From the NCBI GenBank assembly GCA_002308435.1, contig DBUY01000063.1:1-8109 (forward strand): DNA of 8,109 bases, written 5' to 3'. Below are positions 1-6,472 of this stretch, one piece after another. Numbering within the stretch: the stretch's first letter is position 1; each line of letters opens with the position of its first letter. The position numbers and the translations under genes were made by a program. This DNA comes from Proteobacteria bacterium UBA1278 (GTDB taxonomy: Bacteria; Pseudomonadota; Gammaproteobacteria; Comchoanobacterales; Comchoanobacteraceae). Below the pieces are notes generated by a model. That model did no database searches, had not been told where the DNA came from, and was given only the letters and a program-made list of their open reading frames with translations.

Positions 1-348
1 AATCAGTACGCACTTCGCTTTGAAGCTTATCATGCTGGGTGCATTCGAATTAATAAGACCGCCTATGATACTGCGCTTGTCATTCTCTGCGACCGTATTA
101 TTGAAACAGACTCGACACCCTATACCGAGCTAACCCGTCAAGATATTCTTCGCTGGCATACTGAGCACAATCCTGATCTTATTCTGATCGGTTGCGCGCA
201 TCACAACTCCTATACGCTTTATGATGATATTCAAAATCATCATCAACACATTGGGGTTGAAATCATGTCGACTGCAGCTTGTATTCATGCGTATATTGCA
301 ATGCAGGTTGAGCAGCGTCGCGTGTTGTGTTACCTTTCTGCGGCGTGA
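1..348 (+). CDS. Mth938/DUF498-family protein, 3' part (start outside window)
   Basis: Frame 1 is open from the first base to the TGA at 346-348 and gives 115 residues without a start codon, so the N-terminus lies upstream of the window. The pattern is that of the Mth938-like (DUF498) family, whose mitochondrial relative NDUFAF3 takes part in complex I assembly. Visible hallmarks are an N-terminal 'I-N-K-T-AYDTALVIL' strand region, a W in 'ILRWHTEHN', the 'PDLILIGCAHHN' segment, and the C-terminal 'GVEIMSTAAC' followed by 'EQRRVLCYLSA'. The family usually has 'M-D-T-x-A-A-C' and 'E-G-R-x-V' at these places. These are small single-domain proteins of about 120-130 residues, so only a few residues are probably missing. 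The bacterial function is not established. It converges on the amino acid transporter operon with a 12-base gap, so there is no reason to link the two functionally. Confidence 0.75.
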   Translation, partial: NQYALRFEAYHAGCIRINKTAYDTALVILCDRIIETDSTPYTELTRQDILRWHTEHNPDLILIGCAHHNSYTLYDDIQNHHQHIGVEIMSTAACIHAYIAMQVEQRRVLCYLSAA

Positions 349-360
349 TAATGGCGCTCG

Positions 361-1107
361 CTAACGCTTATCAAGCAAGCGTAAAAATGATTTTACACGT
401 GGATTATCAGTCGTCTTGAAAAAATCTTGTGTATCTGTGTTGATAACGACCTTACCCTCGTCCAGCATCACGATTTTGTCCGCGAACTTTCGTGCAAATC
501 GCATTTCGTGTGTCACACAAATCATGGTCATACCACTTTTGGCAATATCACTGAGTACGGCAAGCACTTCAGATACCATTTCAGGATCTAATGCTGAAGT
601 TGGCTCGTCAAATAACATCAACTCGGGCTCCATACAGAGTGCCCGTGCAATTGCAGCGCGTTGCTGCTGTCCACCAGACAAGGTCACCGGATACTTATCT
701 GCCTGATCGATTATTTTTACACGCTCAAGATAGTGCTGCGCCATCTCTATGGCTTTTAACCCACTTATTTTTCTGACGTGATGTAGTGCTAATGTACAGT
801 TTTCTAGAATCGTGAGATGCGGAAACAAATTGAAATTTTGAAAACACATCCCTGTTTTTTCTCTAATATGACGAATACTGAGCGGATCATCGGTTAACCG
901 AACGCCTAGCACAGTGACAGAGCCTGTTGAAAACGTCGATAATCCATTTAGGCAGCGAATGAGAGTCGTCTTACCGGATCCAGACGGGCCACATATCACT
1001 ACTCGCTCATCGCGCTCAACCTTTAGTGAAACTTTATCCAGGACTTTTACGCCATTGATCTCCTTACTGACGTGGCGAACATCGACTGCCTTACGCATAC
1101 GAACCAT
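361..1107 (-). CDS. aapP: Polar amino acid ABC transporter, ATP-binding protein AapP
   Basis: This cytoplasmic ATPase energises amino acid import through AapQ/AapM. The frame is open from an ATG at 1167, but that start lies inside aapM and has no ribosome binding site. The ATG at 1107 follows AAGGAG with 7-base spacing and yields 248 residues, the usual length for AapP/GlnQ-type proteins, so I chose it. With that numbering: Walker A GPSGSGKT at 40-47, Q-loop Gln90 in 'CFQNFNLFPH', signature LSGGQQQR at 143-150, Walker B 'LMLFDEPT' with D167 and E168, D-loop SALD at 171-174, and switch His200 in 'VTHEMRFA'. All catalytic elements are intact. It is the last gene of the operon, 31 bases after aapM. 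The 'FQNFNLFPH' Q-loop is typical of the polar amino acid subfamily. Substrate cannot be read from this subunit. No intrinsic terminator is visible downstream. Confidence 0.95.
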   Translation of the reverse strand: MVRMRKAVDVRHVSKEINGVKVLDKVSLKVERDERVVICGPSGSGKTTLIRCLNGLSTFSTGSVTVLGVRLTDDPLSIRHIREKTGMCFQNFNLFPHLTILENCTLALHHVRKISGLKAIEMAQHYLERVKIIDQADKYPVTLSGGQQQRAAIARALCMEPELMLFDEPTSALDPEMVSEVLAVLSDIAKSGMTMICVTHEMRFARKFADKIVMLDEGKVVINTDTQDFFKTTDNPRVKSFLRLLDKR

Positions 1108-1114
1108 ATCATCA

Positions 1115-1120
1115 CTCCTT
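1115..1120 (-). promoter_or_regulatory. Shine-Dalgarno site that fixes the aapP start
   Basis: On the minus strand AAGGAG is followed by TGATGAT and then ATG at 1107. This is the only strong ribosome binding site near the 5' end of aapP and argues against the longer reading from 1167, which would overlap aapM by 29 bases. Confidence 0.8.
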
Positions 1121-1138
1121 ACAGACCAGCTGTCTATT

Positions 1139-2203
1139 TTATCGAAACACTTTAATTTGACGCTCAACGCGATCGCTTATACGCGATAACCCATAACAAA
1201 GCACCCAAAATACAAACCCTATCATCAGATAACCCTCAACCGCGTAAGGCATCCACTCTACACGCGCTGACGTGGCCTGCATCATTCCAACGATATCCAA
1301 TACTGCAACTGTTGACAGTAATGTTGAGTCTTTGAGTAGTGCGATGACTAAGTTCATTATGGAAGGATATGCAATCTCCAATGCTTGCGGCATGATGATA
1401 TACATCATCGCTTGATACTCACTGAGTCCGAGTACCGCCGCAGCCTCATATTGACCTGAGGTAATTGACTGCAAACCACCGCGTATCGCTTCCGCCATGT
1501 ATGCTGCGCCAAAAAATGTGAATATCCAATACAGACGGATAATTTTTACGGACTGTTTTGCATCGAAGAAAAAATATGGCAACACTAATGTCGCAAAAAA
1601 TAACAAACTCACTAGTGGCAGACCACGAATTAGGTCAATATACAATTTAATGAGACCTGAATAGATTCCCCATTTCTTTTGCCGGATAAGTGCACACAGT
1701 AGTCCAATGACAAAGGCATTACTGATGCTTAGTGCGCTAAAAAGTAAATTAAACAGTAAGCCGCCCCAATACTGCGCAGGAACGATAGTCAACCCAAAAA
1801 GTCCACCATAGCTGATAAAATAACTGATCACTGGCATTCCAATGACAAGTAGAGCCCCAACCGCCAAACGAATGACAGACAACCGAACCTGCCATAAAAT
1901 AAGTAATTGAGCTGAAATAGCAATAACGAGGGCATCGACTCGCCATGCTTGATCGGCTGGATAAAGACCGTACAAAAGGTGTCTTGCATTTTCTCTGACA
2001 TATACCCAACAGGCACCGCGCGGTGTACATTCAGTGATTGAACCAGACCACACACTGTCAATGATTGACCATCTGACCATAGGTACAAACAGAAAAACCA
2101 GCACAATAAGCCAGGAAAGTGTAATTAGCGTATTCAGACGCGTGTCAAAGCAGCTATGAATCGTGTTGCGTGTTCGCACAATAGATTGATGAATGGCCAT
2201 CAT
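1139..2203 (-). CDS. aapM: Polar amino acid ABC transporter, permease AapM
   Basis: This inner-membrane permease is a partner of AapQ in the Aap/Bzt general amino acid importer (E. coli counterpart YhdY). It has 354 residues. A first hydrophobic segment at about 25-44 is followed by a periplasmic stretch containing 'GACWVYV' (63-69) and 'LYGLYPADQAWR', which is characteristic of the AapM/BztC branch. More membrane segments lie at about 91-125, 145-173, 196-213, 222-236, 278-305 and 322-339. The cytoplasmic EAA loop that contacts the ATPase is 'SGQYEAAAVLGLSEY' (249-263) followed by 'IMPQALE'. The start ATG follows the aapQ stop TGA by a single base, and its ribosome binding site (GGGGA) lies in the last codons of aapQ, so translation is probably coupled. 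Length and motifs are normal for the family, with no sign of damage. Confidence 0.93.
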   Translation of the reverse strand: MMAIHQSIVRTRNTIHSCFDTRLNTLITLSWLIVLVFLFVPMVRWSIIDSVWSGSITECTPRGACWVYVRENARHLLYGLYPADQAWRVDALVIAISAQLLILWQVRLSVIRLAVGALLVIGMPVISYFISYGGLFGLTIVPAQYWGGLLFNLLFSALSISNAFVIGLLCALIRQKKWGIYSGLIKLYIDLIRGLPLVSLLFFATLVLPYFFFDAKQSVKIIRLYWIFTFFGAAYMAEAIRGGLQSITSGQYEAAAVLGLSEYQAMMYIIMPQALEIAYPSIMNLVIALLKDSTLLSTVAVLDIVGMMQATSARVEWMPYAVEGYLMIGFVFWVLCYGLSRISDRVERQIKVFR

Positions 2204-2204
2204 T

Positions 2205-3365
2205 TCATGTCCCCAATACCCACTTCTTTTGTCTAGTATTGACCCAATTCATACTCTGAATGGTTACCAATGATAGAGCAGCATAAACCACCATGATGAT
2301 TGCGATAATCTCAAATGCTCGCCCTGTTTGATTCAGTACCGTACCTGCGAAAATCGCAAAGACCTCGGGATAGCCAACAGCCAGCCCTAACGATGAATTT
2401 TTCGTGCAATTTACGTAATGACTCGTGAGCGGCGGGATAAATCCTGGCACTGATTGTGGTAAGATGACTTGACGGAAGCACTGCCATGGGCTCATAGATA
2501 GTGTCTCAGCAGCCTCTTGTTGCCCGACAGGAACACTGAGTATTGCTCCTCTGATACTCTCAGCATTGTACGCGCCGGTATATAGAGACAAGCCCAGAAA
2601 TAGTGCAATAAACTCCGGATAAATATGATATCCACTGACGTTAAAACGTCCAATTTCTGGAGGGATTAGTGAGTTGCTTAACCAGAGTGCAATGATAACG
2701 AGGACGAGATAGGCGGATGTTGTGATTGTACAGACTGGCAGTAGTTGATAACGCTTGATTGAATATGAGGCGATTTTTCTGTACTGAAATAATCGTAATA
2801 GCAAGACATGCGCAACCCAAACCCCCATCAGCCCTATTAGCATTTCCTGAGATGCGCCTATCTCAGGAAAATAGATACCTCGATTGTTAAGTGCAATCAA
2901 ACCTGCATGCCATGTATTGGGCACAGTGGGCGTTCTTAAGACCCAGATATTATACCAGAAAAGTATTTGTACCAATAATGGTACATTTCGAAAAACGTGA
3001 ACATACACACGACCGGTACCACGTATCAATGGATTCGGGCTTCGACTACTAAGTGCAACAATCACCCCGAGTTCTGTGGACACAATAATTGCAAGCAAGC
3101 TCACTACAATCGTATTGGCAATTCCGACTAGGAGTACATTCAGATTATTATGATAGCTATTATGACTGAGCCATTTTTGTGTGATACCGAACCCACTTTT
3201 TTGCGCCAGAAAAGACCAATCAAGGGTCAAATCAAATTGCTTGAGGTTATCATGGATGTTCGTAACCAGTATGGATATGCACAATGCAAGCCCAATTAAC
3301 CCAATCAATTGACCAAGGATATACGTTGTTGACATGCCTTTCTTGGCATGGTCATTTGTATTCAT
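2205..3365 (-). CDS. aapQ: Polar amino acid ABC transporter, permease AapQ
   Basis: This is the second inner-membrane permease of the Aap/Bzt importer (E. coli counterpart YhdX), with 386 residues. Hydrophobic segments are visible at about 15-36, 76-105, 128-144, 173-192, 211-233, 249-265, 320-343 and 350-369. The family hallmark 'RNVPLLVQILFWY' is at 126-138. The EAA loop, which couples to AapP, is 'VGQQEAAETLSMSPW' (280-294) followed by 'ILPQSVPGFIPP'. It starts 8 bases after the aapJ stop, and its ribosome binding site (AAGGGA) overlaps the aapJ TAA codon, which points to coupled expression. AapQ and AapM are related to each other and are expected to form a heterodimeric channel. Nothing in the sequence is truncated or frameshifted. 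Confidence 0.93.
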   Translation of the reverse strand: MNTNDHAKKGMSTTYILGQLIGLIGLALCISILVTNIHDNLKQFDLTLDWSFLAQKSGFGITQKWLSHNSYHNNLNVLLVGIANTIVVSLLAIIVSTELGVIVALSSRSPNPLIRGTGRVYVHVFRNVPLLVQILFWYNIWVLRTPTVPNTWHAGLIALNNRGIYFPEIGASQEMLIGLMGVWVAHVLLLRLFQYRKIASYSIKRYQLLPVCTITTSAYLVLVIIALWLSNSLIPPEIGRFNVSGYHIYPEFIALFLGLSLYTGAYNAESIRGAILSVPVGQQEAAETLSMSPWQCFRQVILPQSVPGFIPPLTSHYVNCTKNSSLGLAVGYPEVFAIFAGTVLNQTGRAFEIIAIIMVVYAALSLVTIQSMNWVNTRQKKWVLGT

Positions 3366-3373
3366 CGCTTCCC

Positions 3374-4384
3374 TTATCGACTTGGCATCGCATACATGAG
3401 TCCATTCGGGGTTGTCCAGAGCGCGTTGTGCTCACGCTTGATTGATATTGAGCTATTTTCACCCAGATTTCTTGTATATATCTCACCGTAGTTGCCAACC
3501 TGGGTGATGATTTGCGCAGCAAAACGTTGTGGCAGACCAATCGCTGATGCCGCATTTTTAGTCATCCCGAGAAACTGTTGTATATCTGGATTCTCTCGGC
3601 TCACCGACAAATAATTCTCCTTATTCAGCCCCCACTCTTCTGCTTGAATTGTAGCGAGTACTACCCATCTAACCACCTTGAAGAAGTCAACATCGTCATC
3701 TCTTACCACAGGTGACAATGGCTCCTTCGAGATAATCTGATCGAGTATAATATGCGCATCTGGCTGGCCCATTACAGATTGTAGCACGTGCAGTTGTGAT
3801 CGGTCAGATGATATTGCGTCGCAACGGCCAGCTTCATAGCTACGAATCATTTGTTCTGATCGCTCAAAATAGATTGGCTTGAACTTTGCCCTATTTTGGG
3901 TCATGTAACTGTCGAGATTGATCTCGCTCGTTGTTCCCTGAACGAGACAGATACTGGCATTGTTTAGCTCGTGAATTGTCTGGACTTTGGTGCTCTTTCG
4001 TACTAACACTGCTTGTCCATCGTAGAAAATGACAGCCGGGAACAATACATTTAATGATGCCTCACGGGTAAAATTCCATGTGGTGTTGCGAATCAGCACA
4101 TCCACTTCTCTCGCTGCGAGTGCAGCAAAACGTGATTTTGAGTCCAGAGGCATAAATTCTACTTTCTTGGCATCGGCAAATATGGCTGCTGCAATAGCCC
4201 GACAGAAGTCTACATCAAACCCCTGCCATTGGCCCTGACTATCGATGTAGCTAAACCCGGGAAGACCAGTACTCACTCCGCACTTTAGATAGCCGCGAGC
4301 TTGAATTGACCGGAGTGTATCGCCTGTGCCTGCGCTCATTAGCGGGCAAACTAATAGCATGACGAGGGCAATAAGAATTGGCAT
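3374..4384 (-). CDS. aapJ: Periplasmic amino acid-binding protein AapJ
   Basis: This solute-binding protein delivers amino acids to the AapQMP importer (counterparts BztA and YhdW). It has 336 residues, near the family's roughly 340. A hydrophobic export signal covers residues 1-17, with likely cleavage near 'MSAG'. Family hallmarks follow in order: 'GYLKCGV' (31-37), 'WQGFDVDFCRAIAAA' (53-67), 'RNTTW' (99-103), 'YDGQ' (121-124), 'QGTTSEINL' (149-157), 'GRCDA' (186-190), 'SKEPLSPVVR' (219-228), 'VGNYGEIYTRNLG' (296-308) and a C-terminal 'NALW..PNGLMYAMPSR'. Four cysteines (35, 61, 146, 188) sit at the usual Aap positions. First gene of the operon. The start is less certain than the rest: no Shine-Dalgarno precedes ATG 4384, and the signal lacks a basic N-terminal region. 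Aap systems carry a broad range of L-amino acids, but the exact substrates here are unknown. Confidence 0.93.
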   Translation of the reverse strand: MPILIALVMLLVCPLMSAGTGDTLRSIQARGYLKCGVSTGLPGFSYIDSQGQWQGFDVDFCRAIAAAIFADAKKVEFMPLDSKSRFAALAAREVDVLIRNTTWNFTREASLNVLFPAVIFYDGQAVLVRKSTKVQTIHELNNASICLVQGTTSEINLDSYMTQNRAKFKPIYFERSEQMIRSYEAGRCDAISSDRSQLHVLQSVMGQPDAHIILDQIISKEPLSPVVRDDDVDFFKVVRWVVLATIQAEEWGLNKENYLSVSRENPDIQQFLGMTKNAASAIGLPQRFAAQIITQVGNYGEIYTRNLGENSSISIKREHNALWTTPNGLMYAMPSR

Positions 4385-4414
4385 AGTGTAGCGACGAGGT
4401 GTGACTCTGTTTAT

Positions 4415-4448
4415 ATAATAATATGTTAAGATTTAAATACAAGTACAA
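4415..4448 (-). promoter_or_regulatory. Candidate promoter of the aapJQMP operon
   Basis: In the AT-rich stretch before aapJ, TATTAT (4420-4415, five of six matches to the -10 consensus) lies 16 bases after TTGTAT (4442-4437). An alternative pair is TTGTAC (4448-4443) with CATATT after 17 bases. The -35 matches are only three of six. Transcription would begin near 4408, leaving a leader of about 24 bases. No operator was recognised. Confidence 0.35.
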
Positions 4449-4533
4449 TGTCGCATAAGAATTGATTGTGATTACATTTTATAAACTGCTTGGATGGTCT
4501 TCAAAATGACACCTGATTCACACTCCGCCGGCG

Positions 4534-4558
4534 CAGTGCGAAGTGTGCGAGCGCACTG
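4534..4558. repeat. Inverted repeat CAGTGCG/CGCACTG with an alternative inner hairpin
   Basis: CAGTGCG (4534-4540) pairs with CGCACTG (4552-4558) across an 11-base loop. The loop itself holds a second GTGCG (4545-4549) that can pair with the same CGCAC (4552-4556). GTGCGA is thus present twice (4536-4541 and 4545-4550), giving two mutually exclusive stems. No T-tract follows on either strand. Confidence 0.5.
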
Positions 4559-4597
4559 GTTGGGCATACTTCTACGGCCCGGTCTCTGGTCTGGTTT

Positions 4598-4609
4598 GCG
4601 TGATCACGC
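4598..4609. repeat. Perfect 12-base palindrome GCGTGATCACGC
   Basis: This is an uninterrupted two-fold symmetric site between bamD and aapJ. It could be an operator or part of a small repeat element, but it does not match a regulator I can name. It lies about 190 bases upstream of the proposed aap promoter and about 40 bases beyond the bamD stop. Confidence 0.4.
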
Positions 4610-4647
4610 CGAGCTTGTTCAACTAATCCGTAGTGTGTGGATCAAAA

Positions 4648-5406
4648 CTACCAGTTCAGCGCAATAATTTGGTTGATTTTTTCCGCGTCTTTATGCATGT
4701 TCATGCTGGTGTAGTTATCTCGCATCATGACCAGTGAGTCGTGTAACAACTGCTTTGAGTCAGTAAATACCACGACATCAGTGAGGCGCTTCTGGCTTGC
4801 AGCGAACGCTTTCCTAGCACGATACTCACGTGCAATATGATAGTTTTTCTTCATGAAGACCTCGCGTATTTGTGACGCCATGTAGGCTGTCTCTGGCACG
4901 TAACGACTTTTCGGATAGCTCGCCAGTAACCTGTTTGCTGATACCAACGCGTCATCGAGTATTTTTGTATCTGTATAACCGTAACGCTCCCGTGTTAATC
5001 TGGGCACCCAATGGCGCGTGTTGAACTCTTCTAGTGAAGCCAGAGTCTTCATGTACAGCGCATAGTCAACATCAGCCTCGTATGGATAGATTTTGATGTA
5101 TTGATCAGCGGTATCAGCTGCCCGTGCGTACTCTTTTGCCTTGTACAAACTGTGCATAAGCTCGAGTCGATATATTCTAGCATTGGCGCCAACCTGGAAA
5201 TTATTACTCAAATGGGTCAGTGGATCTATGGCTGCATGATGCTTATTACTGGATAGGTTTTTCTTGGCTTGATGTCGTAGTACGTCTTCGCTCTCACCAA
5301 TACCCTCTGTTGAGGCATCTTGACATGCTGTTAGTGTCAGCAATAATATTGCGGCTAAAGCGATGTAGCTGCTGTGTCTGCGTGTTGAACTAAAAATATG
5401 CGACAT
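4648..5406 (-). CDS. bamD: Outer membrane assembly lipoprotein BamD
   Basis: BamD is an essential lipoprotein of the BAM complex, which folds beta-barrel proteins into the outer membrane. It is anchored to the periplasmic face of that membrane. The product has 252 residues, against 245 in E. coli. A lipoprotein signal ends in the lipobox LTAC, with C28 as the lipidated cysteine, and residue +2 is Gln rather than Asp, which is consistent with sorting to the outer membrane. The rest is helical, with TPR-like units such as 'HSLYKAKEYARAADTADQY' (85-103), 'YPYEADVDYALYMK' (107-120) and 'NRLLASYPKSRYVPETAY' (158-175), then 'VFMKKNYHIAREYRARKAF' (183-201). The C-terminus 'HKDAEKINQII' matches the BamD end. 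A GAGG site six bases before ATG 5406 supports the start. The divergent rluD neighbour is the E. coli arrangement and strengthens the call. Confidence 0.93.
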   Translation of the reverse strand: MSHIFSSTRRHSSYIALAAILLLTLTACQDASTEGIGESEDVLRHQAKKNLSSNKHHAAIDPLTHLSNNFQVGANARIYRLELMHSLYKAKEYARAADTADQYIKIYPYEADVDYALYMKTLASLEEFNTRHWVPRLTRERYGYTDTKILDDALVSANRLLASYPKSRYVPETAYMASQIREVFMKKNYHIAREYRARKAFAASQKRLTDVVVFTDSKQLLHDSLVMMRDNYTSMNMHKDAEKINQIIALNW

Positions 5407-5426
5407 TTTGGCCTCTGTGTTATTAA

Positions 5427-5454
5427 GTTATATCGGAATGTATTATAATGCCAA
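5427..5454 (-). promoter_or_regulatory. bamD promoter candidate
   Basis: On the minus strand TTGGCA (5454-5449, five of six matches to the -35 consensus) is separated by 16 bases from TATAAC (5432-5427, five of six matches to the -10). Transcription would start near 5420, giving a short leader that contains the AGAGG ribosome binding site (5416-5412). Confidence 0.55.
5444..5449 (+). promoter_or_regulatory. rluD -10 element candidate
   Basis: A perfect TATAAT precedes rluD by 30 bases, so transcription would start near 5456. The -35 region is poor (TTATTA at 5420-5425 with an 18-base spacer). This element lies within the spacer of the bamD promoter on the other strand, its last base touching the bamD -35, so the two promoters should compete for polymerase. 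No clear Shine-Dalgarno precedes the rluD ATG. Confidence 0.45.
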
Positions 5455-5479
5455 GTCTTATCGGTTGTAAATCCCTGAC

Positions 5480-6436
5480 ATGAAAAAGCGACTACGTGCA
5501 CAATACATTGTTGAGTTAGAATCAAAATCGGTTCGACTTGATGTTTTTATGTCAGGGCAACTGCCCGATTACTCACGCAGTCAAATTCAGAACTGGATAC
5601 GCTCAGGATTTGTTCAGGTTGACGCGGTCGTCTGTCTTAAACCTAGGGCTCAACTCTCTGATGGACAATCTATCTTACTGGATGTTGAAATTGACGCGCA
5701 TAGCGCGGCCGAGCCTGAGAAGATAGCGCTCGATATCTTATTTGAGGACGATGACCTTGTTATTCTCAATAAGCCGGCCGGTCTTGTGGTACACCCTGGC
5801 GCAGGCAATGCCCGTGGTACCATGATGAACGCTCTTCTTCATCACCATCCACCTCTCTCGTTACTGCCACGTGCTGGAATTGTTCACCGGCTTGACAAGG
5901 ACACCACTGGTGTCATGATGGTTGCAAAGACACCTGCAGCCTTCCAAAATCTGACGCAGGCACTTTCGGAAAGACGTGTTAAACGGCAATATCTTGCTAT
6001 CGCTGACGGAGAAATCAAGCAAAGCCAGGTCATTGATCAGCCCATCGCTCGGCATCCTGTTTATCGACAAAAAATGGCCATTCAGCATCACGGTAAACCT
6101 GCTATTTCACATATCAGTTTACTACAACGCCTGACGAGATACACGCTCGTCTCTGTGACGCTTGAAACTGGCCGCACGCATCAAATTCGCGTTCACTTGC
6201 AATCCATTGGCCATCCTATTCTTGGTGACTCAACTTATGGTAGGCACCGAGGTTACCATCGGCTAACTGCAGCCGTGGCAAGTGATGTATTGGCATTCAA
6301 ACGTCAAGCATTGCATGCACAGACGTTGTGTTTCATACACCCTATCACAGATCGTCCTTGTGAGTTCACTGCATCAATACCGGCTGACTTCCAGCATCTG
6401 ATTTCGATTTTACAACCGGAAAATGAGCGACCATAG
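5480..6436 (+). CDS. rluD: 23S rRNA pseudouridine(1911/1915/1917) synthase RluD
   Basis: RluD converts three uridines in helix 69 of 23S rRNA to pseudouridine during maturation of the large ribosomal subunit. It has 318 residues (326 in E. coli). An N-terminal S4 RNA-binding domain covers about 16-70, with 'VRLDVFMSGQLPDYSRSQI' at 18-36. The synthase domain follows: 'DDLVILNKPAGLVVHPG' (91-107), the catalytic motif 'GIVHRLDKDTTG' (133-144) with Asp139, the same number as the catalytic residue of E. coli RluD, then 'KRQYLAI', 'GKPAISH' and 'LETGRTHQIRVHL' near 229-241. 'ALHAQTLCFIHPIT' and 'SIPADFQHLI' close the protein. The start at 5480 gives a normal N-terminus despite a weak ribosome binding site. 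It is divergent from bamD as in E. coli, but the usual downstream gene pgeF is missing here. Confidence 0.95.
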   Translation: MKKRLRAQYIVELESKSVRLDVFMSGQLPDYSRSQIQNWIRSGFVQVDAVVCLKPRAQLSDGQSILLDVEIDAHSAAEPEKIALDILFEDDDLVILNKPAGLVVHPGAGNARGTMMNALLHHHPPLSLLPRAGIVHRLDKDTTGVMMVAKTPAAFQNLTQALSERRVKRQYLAIADGEIKQSQVIDQPIARHPVYRQKMAIQHHGKPAISHISLLQRLTRYTLVSVTLETGRTHQIRVHLQSIGHPILGDSTYGRHRGYHRLTAAVASDVLAFKRQALHAQTLCFIHPITDRPCEFTASIPADFQHLISILQPENERP

Positions 6437-6472
6437 GTGGTTCATCCTTTCCATGCTCAATTGTGATACGCA

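Larger units (their letters stand above)
4385..4647. other. Non-coding region between bamD and aapJ with a sharp base-composition change
   Basis: This 263-base gap has two parts. Positions 4411-4510 are AT-rich (25% GC) and probably hold the aap promoter. Positions 4521-4620 are 63% GC, well above the neighbouring genes, and hold several inverted repeats. A 53-codon frame on the plus strand (4506-4667) and a stop-to-stop frame on the minus strand are both open, but neither has a credible ribosome binding site or a recognisable product. No T-run follows any of the hairpins, so a simple terminator for bamD is not evident. The GC-rich part could be a gene remnant, a small repeat element or a structured RNA, and the sequence alone does not decide. 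Confidence 0.5.

Noticed and set aside
1108..1167. Longer aapP reading from ATG 1167
   Set aside because: It would overlap aapM, has no ribosome binding site, and adds 20 residues outside the family's usual start; the ATG at 1107 has a strong AAGGAG.
591..1189. Plus-strand open frames opposite aapP
   Set aside because: They lie entirely or almost entirely antisense to a clearly coding, motif-complete ATPase gene and show no family features.
4506..4667. 53-codon plus-strand frame in the bamD-aapJ gap
   Set aside because: It has no ribosome binding site, runs into the 3' end of bamD on the other strand, and the product is not recognisable. The high GC content alone makes such open frames likely.
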